A stretch of DNA of 64,000 bases, from assembly GCA_934086815.1 (NCBI GenBank), contig CAKOIM010000002.1, positions 1-64,000 of the forward strand. Reading direction: 5' to 3'. The DNA is from an uncultured Bacilli bacterium (GTDB lineage: Bacteria > Bacillota_I > Bacilli_A > RF39 > UBA660). The position numbers and the translations under genes are program-made. Positions 52,326-61,574 of the stretch are shown piece after piece (the stretch's first letter is position 1; each line of letters starts with the position of its first letter). The notes under the pieces are model-generated. The model did no database searches. It worked only from the letters and a program-made list of their open reading frames with translations, and was not told the origin of the DNA.

Positions 52326-53570
52326 ATGAAAAACGTACATGAAATTGAAATTAAATTAGATAAGGAATGGATTGATGCTTTAGATGCAACATTCAAAAAG
52401 AAAAATAAGGAAGTAAAAATAGATGGTTTTAGAAAAGGAATGGCTTCAAAAGACATTTATTTAAAACATTTTGGTATTGAATCATTGTATGCAGATGCAG
52501 TAGATACTTGTATTGGAGTTGCTTATAAAAAAGCTTTAGAAGATAATAAACTTGTACCAGCTTGTGAACCAAGTGTTGATGTAACTGGAATTAGTGATTC
52601 AAATGTAATATTTAAATTTAAAATTATTACAAAACCAGAAGTTACTTTGGGTGAATATAAAAACTTAAAAATTAAAAAAGAAAAAGTTAAAGTAACTGAT
52701 GAAGAAATTGATAATCAAATTGAACATATGCGTGGTCATATGGCTGATATTGTTGTAAAAGACAATGGAGAAATAGTAAATGGTGATACTGCTGTAATTA
52801 ATTTTGAAGGAAAAGTTGATGGCAAAGTAGTAGATGGTGCTACTGGAGAAAATTATTCACTAGAAATAGGAAGTCATTCATTTATACCTGGATTTGAAGA
52901 AGGGCTAGTAGGTCTTAAAAAGGGTGATGTTAAAGAATTAAATTTAAAATTCCCTGAAAATTATGTTGAAGATTTAAAAGGAAAAGATGTAGTATTTACA
53001 GTTACTGTTAATGAAATTAAAACTAAAGTATTACCTGAAATTAACGAAGATTTCTTTAAAGATTTAGGATACGAAGACGTTAAAACTTTAGATGAATTAA
53101 AAAATAAAGTTAAAGAAGAATTAACTCATGAAAAGGAACATCAAGAAGAAGAAAAATTTATGGATCAAGTTTTAGAAACTGCAGTTAAAAATATGAAAAT
53201 TGAATTAAATGAAGAAATTGTAGACGAAGAAATCCATAGAATGATTAATCAATATGCAGAACAACTAAAAATGTATGGAATGGACATTAATGAATACTTT
53301 AAAATGACAGGAATGAATGAAGAAACATTACATGTACAAATGAAACCAGAAGCAGAAAAGAGAGTAAAATACCGTTATTTATTAGAAGCTGTAGCTGAAA
53401 AAGAAGATATTAAATTTACTGAAAAAGAAATTGAAAAAGGTGCTGAAGATTTAGCTACTAAATATGGAATTACTAAAGATCAATTAATAGAATCTTTTGG
53501 TTCAATGGATGTTGTTGAATACGATATGAAAATGCAAAAAGCTATTGAAATATTAAAAGAAAACAACTAA
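52326..53570 (+). CDS. tig: Trigger factor
   Basis: 414 residues: N-terminal ribosome-binding domain with IDGFRKGMASKD (the usual FRxGxxP loop, here without Pro), a PPIase/FKBP domain (~145-235, GDTAVINFEGKVDG and SFIPGFEEGLVG) and a C-terminal helical chaperone region. It binds at ribosomal protein uL23 and holds nascent chains. clpP/clpX, often downstream, are absent. ATG follows AAAGGAAGG. Confidence 0.95.
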   Translation: MKNVHEIEIKLDKEWIDALDATFKKKNKEVKIDGFRKGMASKDIYLKHFGIESLYADAVDTCIGVAYKKALEDNKLVPACEPSVDVTGISDSNVIFKFKIITKPEVTLGEYKNLKIKKEKVKVTDEEIDNQIEHMRGHMADIVVKDNGEIVNGDTAVINFEGKVDGKVVDGATGENYSLEIGSHSFIPGFEEGLVGLKKGDVKELNLKFPENYVEDLKGKDVVFTVTVNEIKTKVLPEINEDFFKDLGYEDVKTLDELKNKVKEELTHEKEHQEEEKFMDQVLETAVKNMKIELNEEIVDEEIHRMINQYAEQLKMYGMDINEYFKMTGMNEETLHVQMKPEAEKRVKYRYLLEAVAEKEDIKFTEKEIEKGAEDLATKYGITKDQLIESFGSMDVVEYDMKMQKAIEILKENN

Positions 53571-53579
53571 TTTAAAAAG

Positions 53580-53602
53580 AGTAGGGAAGCCCCCTACTTT
53601 TT
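53580..53602 (+). terminator. tig terminator
   Basis: AGTAGGG (53580-53586) pairs with CCCTACT (53592-53598), then TTTT. Confidence 0.85.
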
Positions 53603-54053
53603 ATATGTTTATTTTTTATATGTATAGATGATATATTCGTAATGCTTTAGATGAAGGTATATAATTCATTTAATCTTATTTTTAATTACTTATAGCGATA
53701 ATACATCTATCTATATAATAAATCAATTAATTACTAAATAATTACTATATAACCTTATATTTATATATAATAATGATATATATTATAACCTTATTATAAA
53801 TATAAATAAGGTTATATGCGTATTATACATTATTTAATTTATATTTTTATTTTTAATTAATATTACTTTGAATTAATAATGCAATTATAAATGACTTATA
53901 ATAATTCCACAATTAATTAAGCACTTTAAAAAATTAATATATAAATTAGTTATGAGTATTTAATTAAAATTCATTTTAATTAGTTGTTTTATTTAAATTA
54001 TATTTACAAAATAATATATATTATGTTAACTTAATTGTTGGAAAGAAAACTAG
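53603..54053. other. Extremely AT-rich gap with nested repeats
   Basis: About 450 bases, almost all A/T, with no gene on either strand. It holds ATATAACCTTAT at 53747, TATAACCTTAT at 53784 and the inverted ATAAGGTTATAT at 53806, so either direct copy can pair with the third; the second gives an 11-bp hairpin with an 11-base loop. No DnaA-box cluster (TTATCCACA) is visible. Confidence 0.6.
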
Positions 54054-55057
54054 TTATCTATTTCTATTATCATTAATACTTAAATATAGTTCTTCTAATA
54101 AAGGATTATTACACTTCGTAAATTCACTAACATTAATATGCATATCAATATCATCAATAAATGGTAAAGCATATATATTAATATTATCAAAATGATATTC
54201 TAATCTTCTAAAAGTACGTATAAATTTATCAGATAAGTTTCTACTAATCTTATCATGTTCTGCGTACTTTTCTTGTAAGAACTTCTCTTTGTTTTCTTCT
54301 TCTATAAAACAGGAATTATAAAATTGTCATAACCCAAATCTTTAAAAAAGCTCAAGGCAATTGTCGCAGATACTAATGCTGATGGAGTTATTCCTTTTAA
54401 ATTTTCATAATCTATAATATTATTATCTGATTCTTTCTTTAAATCAATACCGTCATTAACTTTATATAATTGTCTATTTAATTTTTTGTCTCTATCTACT
54501 TCCTTAACGTTTTGAATTGCATAAATATAAACTGAATTATTAAATATTCCAAACCTTACCATAGGCATGACATTATCATTAATAGTTATATTTAAATAAA
54601 ATGGCGTCTCTTGCTCTACTCTATCCTTTTTTATAGAAACATTAATATTTCCAAGAGAACTTGTTATGTTTTTTTCTTCATTAATATTATTGTTTAGAAA
54701 AGATATTCTTTTTTTTAGAAAACTAAGTGGATTTTCAAAATCCTCACTTGTTGCATTACTCCATAATAACGTTAAAATTGTCTTAATATAATCATGTTCA
54801 TCCAATTCCTCATACTTACTTGATTTATAAAACTTATATGCTTCTAAAGTATATTCTGTAAGCAATTCATCAAATGCTTTTTTATTTTTTATTTTTAAAG
54901 TTGGAATTAATAATCTACCATTTATATCATTTTCAATATTTATTAATTTATCGTCAATCAAAGTGTTAAATAAAATATTATAAGTAAAATATGCTTCTAC
55001 TTTACCTTCCCTAGCCTCTTTAATAACTTCGTTATAAAATATATCTAAAACATTCAT
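54054..55057 (-). pseudogene. Frameshifted gene of unknown function
   Basis: The first frame runs from ATG 55057 (AAGGTGTTGC upstream) to a TAG at 54302, about 251 residues with a beta-rich middle and LSFFKDLGYDNFIIPVL at the end. The sequence then continues in another frame from about 54312 to a TAA at 54054 (including KFLQEKYAEHDKISRNL and NIYALPFIDDIDMHI) without its own start or ribosome site. The helical tail, Asn/Lys usage and immediate adjacency suggest one protein of about 330 residues split by an indel. Family not recognised. Confidence 0.55.
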
Positions 55058-55099
55058 ATGCAACACCTTATTTAAAGAATAACACAATTTTTAAAATTA

Positions 55100-55108
55100 T
55101 GCTATAAT
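55100..55108 (+). promoter_or_regulatory. Promoter of the DUF2726 gene
   Basis: TGCTATAAT, perfect extended -10, 25 bases before the ATG. Confidence 0.6.
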
Positions 55109-55132
55109 TGATTTAGAAAGGAGAGTTAATTT

Positions 55133-55660
55133 ATGATTATATTAGGAATTTTTATAATGTTTGTCATACTGGGAATATATGTATATTTTAAAGAAATTAC
55201 TAAAGACAAAAATACAATTGTTAATGAGGAGGAACAAACTCAAAAAATTTATGAATATAGGAAAAGAAAATTTTTGACTATTAGCGAAATTGATTTTTAT
55301 AATACTTTAACTGAATTAAATAATGAATATATCGTAGTTCCTCAAGTTAATTTGGGAACTATCGTAGAAAAAGTTGATAGTAAATATCGTAGCGAACTTT
55401 TTAAAAATATTGATTTTGGTGTTTTTACCCCAGAATTTGAATTATTATTACTAATTGAACTCAATGACAAAACGCATAGACAAAAAAATAGAATTGAACG
55501 AGATAAAAAGCTAAAAGAAATATTAAATAATTGCGATATTCCCTTGCTTACTTTTTATACTGATTATCCTAATGAAAAAAATTATGTAATTAATCGTATT
55601 AGAAAAACAATAATTAAAGGGCAAGAAGAAAATTCAAACCAAATAAAAGTAAACCAATAA
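55133..55660 (+). CDS. Membrane-anchored DUF2726 protein
   Basis: 175 residues: one N-terminal helix (~2-19), then a DUF2726 domain (KRKFLTISEIDFYNTL, VVPQVNLGTIV, FKNIDFGVF, LLLIELNDKTHRQ, DIPLLTFYT). The fold resembles restriction-endonuclease-like nucleases; the Asp of IDFG and Glu of IELND match a PD-(D/E)xK layout. Function unknown. Its end overlaps a convergent ZIP gene by 47 bases. Confidence 0.8.
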   Translation: MIILGIFIMFVILGIYVYFKEITKDKNTIVNEEEQTQKIYEYRKRKFLTISEIDFYNTLTELNNEYIVVPQVNLGTIVEKVDSKYRSELFKNIDFGVFTPEFELLLLIELNDKTHRQKNRIERDKKLKEILNNCDIPLLTFYTDYPNEKNYVINRIRKTIIKGQEENSNQIKVNQ

Positions 55661-56363
55661 AAAAACCTAAGTAAATATATTTATTTTCATTATACTTTAA
55701 TGATGCTGGGAGCATTTCTTGAATTGATAAGGTGATCATTATTCCTGCTACAATTATAAGTATAAAACTAATCATTAAATCATTAACGTAATTTTTAAAA
55801 AATATGAAAGCAAGTAAAGCTCCTAGTGGTTCTGATAAACCTGATATTAAAGTAGCTCTAAATGCTTTTATTTTACTTTTAGTAGAATAATATATGGGGA
55901 TTGCAATGGATATTCCTTCTGGAATGTTATGTAACATTATTGCTAAGCCTAATTTTAAGCCTAAATTTATGTCATGATAACTACTTACAAATGTTGCAAT
56001 TCCTTCTGGTAAATTATGAAATATTAATACAATCATATTAAGTATTCCTAAACAATATAAATTATCTTTGCTTTTATTTAAAAATAATTTTAAAATACGT
56101 AGTATTATAATACTTAGAATTATAGAAAATACTAAAAAAGTTATAGCTCGAGAAATTGAATAATAACAAACTATTTGAAAAAAAGATTCAGGTATTAAAT
56201 CAAATATACTTATACAAATCATAATAGATATTGAAAAAGCTAAACAAAAAGTAATAAATTTATTTAAATTATTAGGTTTAATTTTCAAAAAAACTAAAAA
56301 AAAGCCTAAAATTGTAGATATACCTGCAATACTAGAAATAAGTAAAGGGATAATAATATGCAA
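55614..56363 (-). CDS. ZIP-family divalent metal transporter (2)
   Basis: About 249 residues, eight membrane helices. FHNLPEGIATF and LHNIPEGISIAIP are the two metal-site motifs in helices 4 and 5, with a His in both, unlike the transporter at 25177. The start is probably TTG 56363, five bases after AGGTGAT; a GTG at 56372 lies in that site. Probable zinc or manganese import. Confidence 0.85.
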   Translation of the reverse strand: MHIIIPLLISSIAGISTILGFFLVFLKIKPNNLNKFITFCLAFSISIMICISIFDLIPESFFQIVCYYSISRAITFLVFSIILSIIILRILKLFLNKSKDNLYCLGILNMIVLIFHNLPEGIATFVSSYHDINLGLKLGLAIMLHNIPEGISIAIPIYYSTKSKIKAFRATLISGLSEPLGALLAFIFFKNYVNDLMISFILIIVAGIMITLSIQEMLPASLKYNENKYIYLGFFIGLLLFGLNFLLAL

Positions 56364-56405
56364 TAAGATCACCTATATAACTATATTACTATTTTTAAAA
56401 AATAT

Positions 56406-57029
56406 TTATTTACAATTTATTATTAAAGCCTTAAAGATATTATAACTATAAATGTCATCTAAATCTTCCGGATGCCATTGAACACCTAATATAAATCTTT
56501 TATTTTTAACTTTAATTGCTTCAATTACATTATCTGGTGAAACAGCCTCAATATCAAAAAAATCATCATTTACAATCATAGAATTATGTCTACTATTAAC
56601 TAAAATCTTATCTTCTTTTAAAATATTTTTAAGCATACAACCTTTAATAATTATTTCATGTACATATTCATTATTACTGTTATGTTCTTTATTTTCTATT
56701 AAAACAGTTTTATCGCTTAAACTACTTCTTTGAAAATTTTTATAATTGCCAATTCCTTGCATACCGGCACAAATTCCTAGTAAAGGCTTATCATTTATAA
56801 TTGCATATTCTATAATTATTTCATCTAAATTGTGCCAAGAAAAACCCCCTGGAATTATGAATGCATCACAAAGTTCTAAAAAGAAATTTATATCCTTTTC
56901 ATTAACATAGGGAATTATAATAGGTACTCCCCCTACTTCAATAACCTTTTTTATTAAAGATTCTGAAACTTTTTCTATTAATTTGTTATCAATTTCAACA
57001 ATTCTTGTTGTTATTCCAATTATTGGCAT
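56406..57029 (-). CDS. Class I amidotransferase, gamma-glutamyl hydrolase type (C26)
   Basis: 207 residues. IIPGGFSWHNL, nucleophile Cys in LLGICAGMQGI, and the His/Glu of GVQWHPEDL form the triad. It belongs to the PuuD-like gamma-glutamyl-gamma-aminobutyrate hydrolase group; the actual substrate is unknown. Start: ATG 57029 after AGGAGTGAT. Confidence 0.85.
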   Translation of the reverse strand: MPIIGITTRIVEIDNKLIEKVSESLIKKVIEVGGVPIIIPYVNEKDINFFLELCDAFIIPGGFSWHNLDEIIIEYAIINDKPLLGICAGMQGIGNYKNFQRSSLSDKTVLIENKEHNSNNEYVHEIIIKGCMLKNILKEDKILVNSRHNSMIVNDDFFDIEAVSPDNVIEAIKVKNKRFILGVQWHPEDLDDIYSYNIFKALIINCK

Positions 57030-57110
57030 AAAATCACTCCTAAATATTTCCATTATTTATATGACTAAAAGTACTATTTTGTTACATAATAATATTGGGA
57101 GGTAAAAATA

Positions 57111-57221
57111 ATGAGTAAAGCAAGAGAACAAGCAAAATGTAGAGCAAAAAACAATGCTAGAAATAATGCTAAAAATAGTGCCAAATCACACAATAGCGCT
57201 CGTAACGAAAACTCTAATTAA
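57111..57221 (+). CDS. 36-residue Asn/Ala-rich protein, possibly a small spore protein
   Basis: ATG 57111 follows a strong GGGAGGTAAAA. The peptide is built from short repeats of the type AKNNARNNAKNSAK, all Asn, Ala, Lys, Arg and Ser, highly basic and soluble with one Cys. A clean terminator follows at 57240-57271. Composition recalls minor Asn-rich small acid-soluble spore proteins, but no specific family is recognised. The strong ribosome site and dedicated terminator make a real gene likely. Its stop overlaps the xerD stop convergently. Confidence 0.6.
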   Translation: MSKAREQAKCRAKNNARNNAKNSAKSHNSARNENSN

Positions 57222-58090
57222 TTTACGAGATGGGCATGAGGATGATTATCATAATCATCCTTTATTTTTTTGCTTGTTAAGTGAGAATAAATCTCAGTTG
57301 TCTCTAAATTTTCATGTCCCAAAAGTTCTTGAATTACTCTTAGATCTACTCCATTATTTAAAAGATAAGTAGCAAACGAATGTCTAAGAACATGCGGAGA
57401 AATATTTTTATTTATTCCACTATCTTGAGCCATCTTCTTTAATATTTTAAAAAAGCCTTGTCTACTTATTTTTTCTCCATTTTTATTTAAAAAAACATAA
57501 TCATTATTATTTTTAATCAAGTACTCGCGATAATTATATATATAAACTTTTAAATAATTTAAAGCATTATTTGCAATTGGAATTATTCTTTCTTTTTTAC
57601 CTTTTCCCATTACTTTTATTATACTTTCTTCAAAATTAATTTGACTTAATGTTAGACTTGTTAATTCACTTATTCTTGTTCCTGTTGCAAATAATAATTC
57701 CAGCATTGCTTTATTCCGATAATCTATAGGTTTATTTAACCTAATATTAAATAATTTATCTATTTCTTCAATTGTTAAATAAACAGGTAATTTCTTCTCA
57801 ATCTTAGGACTTTTAATCATATCACAAGGATTCATACTTAATAGCCCAGTAAATATCAAATAATTATAATAGGAATTTAAAACAGTCAAGTAATGAGCTT
57901 TAGTTCTTGATGATGCGTCCATATTTTTTAAAAAATTATTAATATCATCCTTGTTTAATTGATTTAAATCTTTTTTTAAAGTACTAATAATTATATTTAA
58001 ATCTTTTTTATAAGCAATAATTGTATTTTTAGACAGTCTTCTTTCATACATTAAATAATCAATATAAGCTTTTATATTTTCACTGTTCAA
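57218..58090 (-). CDS. xerD: Tyrosine recombinase XerD
   Basis: About 290 residues. The N-terminal SAM-like core-binding domain includes YERRLSKNTIIAYKKDL. Catalytic residues: Arg in ATGTRISEL, Lys in VMGKGKKER, His-x-x-Arg in HVLRHSFATYL, His in LLGHENLETTEIYSHL, which also holds the Tyr nucleophile. It resolves chromosome dimers with XerC at dif; it could also serve as the only Xer. Start: probably TTG 58090 after GGTGG; GTG codons at 58099 and 58102 lie in the site. Confidence 0.9.
   Translation of the reverse strand: MNSENIKAYIDYLMYERRLSKNTIIAYKKDLNIIISTLKKDLNQLNKDDINNFLKNMDASSRTKAHYLTVLNSYYNYLIFTGLLSMNPCDMIKSPKIEKKLPVYLTIEEIDKLFNIRLNKPIDYRNKAMLELLFATGTRISELTSLTLSQINFEESIIKVMGKGKKERIIPIANNALNYLKVYIYNYREYLIKNNNDYVFLNKNGEKISRQGFFKILKKMAQDSGINKNISPHVLRHSFATYLLNNGVDLRVIQELLGHENLETTEIYSHLTSKKIKDDYDNHPHAHLVN
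57240..57271 (+). terminator. Terminator of the 36-residue gene
   Basis: GGATGATT (57240-57247) pairs with AATCATCC (57253-57260), then T-rich tail. It lies inside the last codons of the convergent xerD. Confidence 0.8.
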
Positions 58091-58134
58091 AATAACCACC
58101 ACTCATCTTAATTATATATCTTTTTTTAAAAATA

Positions 58135-58143
58135 TGCTATAAT
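58135..58143 (+). promoter_or_regulatory. rarA promoter
   Basis: TGCTATAAT, perfect extended -10 only 15 bases before the ATG, so the leader must be under about 10 bases. Confidence 0.6.
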
Positions 58144-58158
58144 TATGTAGTGATATTT

Positions 58159-59355
58159 ATGGAAATTTTAGCGGATAAATTAAGACCTACAAGGCTAGAT
58201 GATATTATAGGTCAACATCATTTAATTGGTAAAAATAAAATATTTAATAATCTTATTTCTAATAAGAAACTTTTTTCTATGATATTATATGGTAAACCAG
58301 GAATTGGTAAAACTAGTATAGCCTACGCATTAGTTAACGAACTTAATATTAAATATAAATTTATGAATGCAACAATTAATAATAAAAATGATTTTGATAT
58401 AGCTATAAATGAAGCTAAACTATATAAAGAATTAGTTTTAATTGTAGATGAAATACATAGGATGAATAAAGATAAACAAGATTTATTACTCCCCTTTATT
58501 GAAGATGGAACGATTATTTTAATTGGTCTTACAACGTCTAATCCTTATCATAAAATTAATCCCGCAATAAGAAGTAGATGTCAAATATTTGAATTACATG
58601 AATTAGAATTAAATGATATTATATTGGGTTTAAAAAAAGCTATTAAAAAGTTAGATAATATAAAAATAGATGATGATGCTATAAATTATATTGCCAAATT
58701 ATCCGGCGGAGATATGCGCTTTGCCCTAAATTTATTAGAAGTAGCTTATTATACTAACAATGAAAAAATAACCACGGAAAGTATTAAATTGATTAATAGT
58801 AAACCTGTTATGTTTCACGATAAAGATGATGATGGTCATTATGATGTTATTAGTGCTTTACAAAAATCAATTCGAGGAAGTGATGTTGATGCTGCCCTCC
58901 ACTATTTAGCTCGCTTAATCGAAGCCGAAGACTTAGATATTATTTATCGAAGATTAAGTGTAATTGCTTACGAAGATATTGGACTTGCAAACCCTAGCAT
59001 TGGACCTAAAGTAATGGCTGCTATCGAAGCCGCTGAAATGTTAGGTTTACCAGAAGCTCGTATTCCTCTTGGAACAATAGTGACAGAAATGGCATTATCT
59101 CCTAAAAGTAATAGTGCTTATATAGCTTTAGATAGAGCTTTAAATGATATAAGAATGGGTAATACTGGTAATGTTCCAAATAATATAAAAATAAACTCTA
59201 AGGATTATATATATCCACATAACTATCCCCATGATTGGGTAAAACAAAATTATATGCCTAAAAATTTAATAGGTAAAAAATATTATATAGCTAAAGATAA
59301 CAAAATAGAAAGTAATCTAAATAAGATTCATGCAGATATGCAAAAAGGAGAATAA
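58159..59355 (+). CDS. rarA: Replication-associated recombination protein A
   Basis: 398 residues, AAA+ clamp-loader-like ATPase: ADKLRPTRLDDIIGQHHL, Walker A YGKPGIGKTS (~49-58), Walker B LIVDEIHRM, arginine-finger region PAIRSRCQIFEL, and the C-terminal tetramer domain with SIRGSDVDAALHYLARLIEAEDL. It acts at stalled forks. ATG 58159 follows AGTGATATTT. Confidence 0.94.
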   Translation: MEILADKLRPTRLDDIIGQHHLIGKNKIFNNLISNKKLFSMILYGKPGIGKTSIAYALVNELNIKYKFMNATINNKNDFDIAINEAKLYKELVLIVDEIHRMNKDKQDLLLPFIEDGTIILIGLTTSNPYHKINPAIRSRCQIFELHELELNDIILGLKKAIKKLDNIKIDDDAINYIAKLSGGDMRFALNLLEVAYYTNNEKITTESIKLINSKPVMFHDKDDDGHYDVISALQKSIRGSDVDAALHYLARLIEAEDLDIIYRRLSVIAYEDIGLANPSIGPKVMAAIEAAEMLGLPEARIPLGTIVTEMALSPKSNSAYIALDRALNDIRMGNTGNVPNNIKINSKDYIYPHNYPHDWVKQNYMPKNLIGKKYYIAKDNKIESNLNKIHADMQKGE

Positions 59356-59359
59356 TAAT

Positions 59360-60304
59360 ATGAAAATAAGTGTAATTGGCCTTGGAATGTATAGTATAGC
59401 GTTAACTAAAATGCTTTCTAAAAACAATAAAAATATTTATATATGGACTGAAGAAAAAGATAAAACTATTAGAGATGTAATTGATATTAACCTACCAAAA
59501 TCTATAAAGGTAAGTAATAATTTAGAAACTGTTTTAAAAGACACTGATATTATTTATATAGCATGTGCTAGTAAATATGTTGATGCTATAACTAAAAAAA
59601 TAGCTCCATTTTATAAAAAGAATATACCAATTTGTATAGCATCTAAGGGTATTGAGGAAACTACCCAATCTTTACTTTCTGAAGTTATTTCAAAAGAATT
59701 AAGAACAAATAATATTGCTGTTATCTCAGGCCCTACATTTGCTATAGATATGCTTAATGAAGACCCTACGGCCTTAGCTTTAGCTTCAAAAAATAATCGG
59801 ACTAAAAATGCTGTATTAAAAACTCTTGCAAATGATACATTAAAACTTAGGCCTACTAAAGATATAATTGGTATACAACTTTGTGGAGCTATTAAAAATG
59901 TAATAGCAATAGCCGCAGGAATAATAAAAGGTTTAGGATATGGTGAGTCTACTCATGCACTTTTAATTAATTCATCATTACATGATATTAAAAAGATTAT
60001 TTACTACTTAGGAGGCAATCCCAAAACAATTTTATCATATGCTGGAATTGGTGATTTACTTTTAACTTGTAGTACTACAAAAAGCCGTAATTTCCACTTT
60101 GGCTATATAATTGGAAGTACAAAAAACAAAAAAGAAATTAATAAATTCCTTTTAGAAAATACAGTCGAAGGATATAATACTTTAGATACAATTTATCAAT
60201 TATTACATAATAAAAATATAAATATTAAAATAATTGAGTTACTCTATAACATAGTTTATAACGATGAAGATCCAACTACAATAATAAATGTTTTTAAAAA
60301 TTAA
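59360..60304 (+). CDS. gpsA: Glycerol-3-phosphate dehydrogenase [NAD(P)+]
   Basis: 314 residues. It makes sn-glycerol-3-phosphate from DHAP for phospholipids. The dinucleotide loop reads VIGLGMYSIAL, where the family usually has GxGxWGTALA, so the second half of the loop is atypical. Substrate residues: ISGPTFA, the catalytic Lys in GAIKNVIAIAAGI and GIGDLLLTC. Start: ATG 59360 after AAAGGAGAAT, 4 bases past rarA. Confidence 0.93.
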   Translation: MKISVIGLGMYSIALTKMLSKNNKNIYIWTEEKDKTIRDVIDINLPKSIKVSNNLETVLKDTDIIYIACASKYVDAITKKIAPFYKKNIPICIASKGIEETTQSLLSEVISKELRTNNIAVISGPTFAIDMLNEDPTALALASKNNRTKNAVLKTLANDTLKLRPTKDIIGIQLCGAIKNVIAIAAGIIKGLGYGESTHALLINSSLHDIKKIIYYLGGNPKTILSYAGIGDLLLTCSTTKSRNFHFGYIIGSTKNKKEINKFLLENTVEGYNTLDTIYQLLHNKNINIKIIELLYNIVYNDEDPTTIINVFKN

Positions 60305-60330
60305 ATCATGGCTTTGAACCATGATTTTTT
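60303..60330. terminator. gpsA terminator, partly bidirectional
   Basis: AAATCATGG (60303-60311) pairs with CCATGATTT (60319-60327), then T. On the minus strand it also ends in T and follows the gene at 60329. Confidence 0.8.
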
Positions 60331-60841
60331 ACTTATTTCTTTCTAATTTAAAAGTATTTTCTTCTGCTTTAGCAATATTATCACAAACTCTTTTTATTTC
60401 ACTTAATGAGAAATTATCAATAGTTTCATCATTTAAGCCTTCTACATCATCAAGAATTTGAGCAATGTCATAATTTTTATTTTCACTTAACATATCATTA
60501 AATAATTGATGTTTCTCTAACATACAATCAGCATCATAATTTTTTAAATAACTATGTATCATTACTGTTAATGTAACTATTATTAAAGAACCACAAAAAC
60601 AATTAACTATTTGTAAAAATCTATTTAATTTGGTAAGTTCTTTATTACTAAGTACAACTAAACCATAAGTATAAAATACTGTTAATGCAGTCGCATATAT
60701 TATAGTTAAAGATGGCGTTTTAATCATTTCTACTTCCTTTGAAAATGGAAACTCTAAGTTTTGACTTTTAACTTTTAAATATTCATTTAACATAGTTTTT
60801 GTATTAAATGCATAAGGATCTTTTTCATTAAACATTATCAT
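60329..60841 (-). CDS. Two-helix membrane protein of unknown function
   Basis: 170 residues. A soluble N-terminus (FNEKDPYAFNTKTML) is followed by two membrane helices (~46-65 and ~78-98) and an acidic helical C-terminus. Not recognised. Start: ATG 60841 five bases after AAGGAG; ATG 60835 is possible. A small open frame with a strong ribosome site (60872) overlaps the start. Confidence 0.55.
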   Translation of the reverse strand: MIMFNEKDPYAFNTKTMLNEYLKVKSQNLEFPFSKEVEMIKTPSLTIIYATALTVFYTYGLVVLSNKELTKLNRFLQIVNCFCGSLIIVTLTVMIHSYLKNYDADCMLEKHQLFNDMLSENKNYDIAQILDDVEGLNDETIDNFSLSEIKRVCDNIAKAEENTFKLERNK

Positions 60842-60894
60842 AAACACTCCTTTTGTTAAAATATAATATCATATTTCCTCCTTAGTTACAATAT

Positions 60895-61560
60895 TTATTG
60901 AATAATATCATTAAAAACATAACTTGCCAAATACAAACCTGCTACAGAAGGAACAAATATACAAGAAGAAACAATATTATTATTATTTTTAGGTATTTCT
61001 TCACTAAATACGACTGGTATTTTAATACATATATTTTGACTACGCAATTCATAACGTAATTTCTTAGCCAAAGGACAATTATGAGTTTTATCAAGTCTTG
61101 TAATAATAACTTTAGTTGGATCTATTCTTTTCCCCATTCCTAATGCTGAAATAATATTAATTTGATTATCATTAGCAAACTTAATTAATTTTTTCTTTCC
61201 TTTTATATCATCGCATGCATCAATAATATAATCAATTTTATTAATATTTTCTAAATTAATATTATTTATATCGTCATTAATGCAATTAACTTTAATATTA
61301 TCATTTATATTTAGTGTTCTTATTTTCGCTACATCAACTTTATTTTTTCCTAAATCATTTCTTAAACATAATATTTGCCTATTTAAATTACTTATTTCAA
61401 ATTTATCATTATCAACAATGGTAAAATTTAAAAACCCACTTCTAATTAAGGCCTCAAAAGCAGTTCCACCTACTCCACCTAAACCTACAATTAAAATATG
61501 TTTTTGATTAATCTTATCTAAATTATCTTTACCAATTAATTTTTCTATTCTATCATACAT
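60895..61560 (-). CDS. tcdA: tRNA threonylcarbamoyladenosine dehydratase
   Basis: 222 residues, ThiF/E1-like. ILIVGLGGVGGTAFEAL (nucleotide loop), IVDNDKFEISNLNRQIL with the adenylation-site Arg, DACDDIKGK, and the conserved tail around SCIFVPSVAGLYLAS. It cyclises t6A37 to ct6A in ANN-decoding tRNAs. Start: ATG 61560 after GGGAGTAAT. Directly upstream is the probable 6S RNA, the same order as bsrA-yrvM in B. subtilis. Confidence 0.9.
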   Translation of the reverse strand: MYDRIEKLIGKDNLDKINQKHILIVGLGGVGGTAFEALIRSGFLNFTIVDNDKFEISNLNRQILCLRNDLGKNKVDVAKIRTLNINDNIKVNCINDDINNINLENINKIDYIIDACDDIKGKKKLIKFANDNQINIISALGMGKRIDPTKVIITRLDKTHNCPLAKKLRYELRSQNICIKIPVVFSEEIPKNNNNIVSSCIFVPSVAGLYLASYVFNDIIQ

Positions 61561-61574
61561 AATTACTCCCATAT

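Noticed and set aside
53603..54053. Replication origin in the AT-rich gap
   Set aside because: No DnaA-box cluster and no dnaA, dnaN or similar genes nearby.
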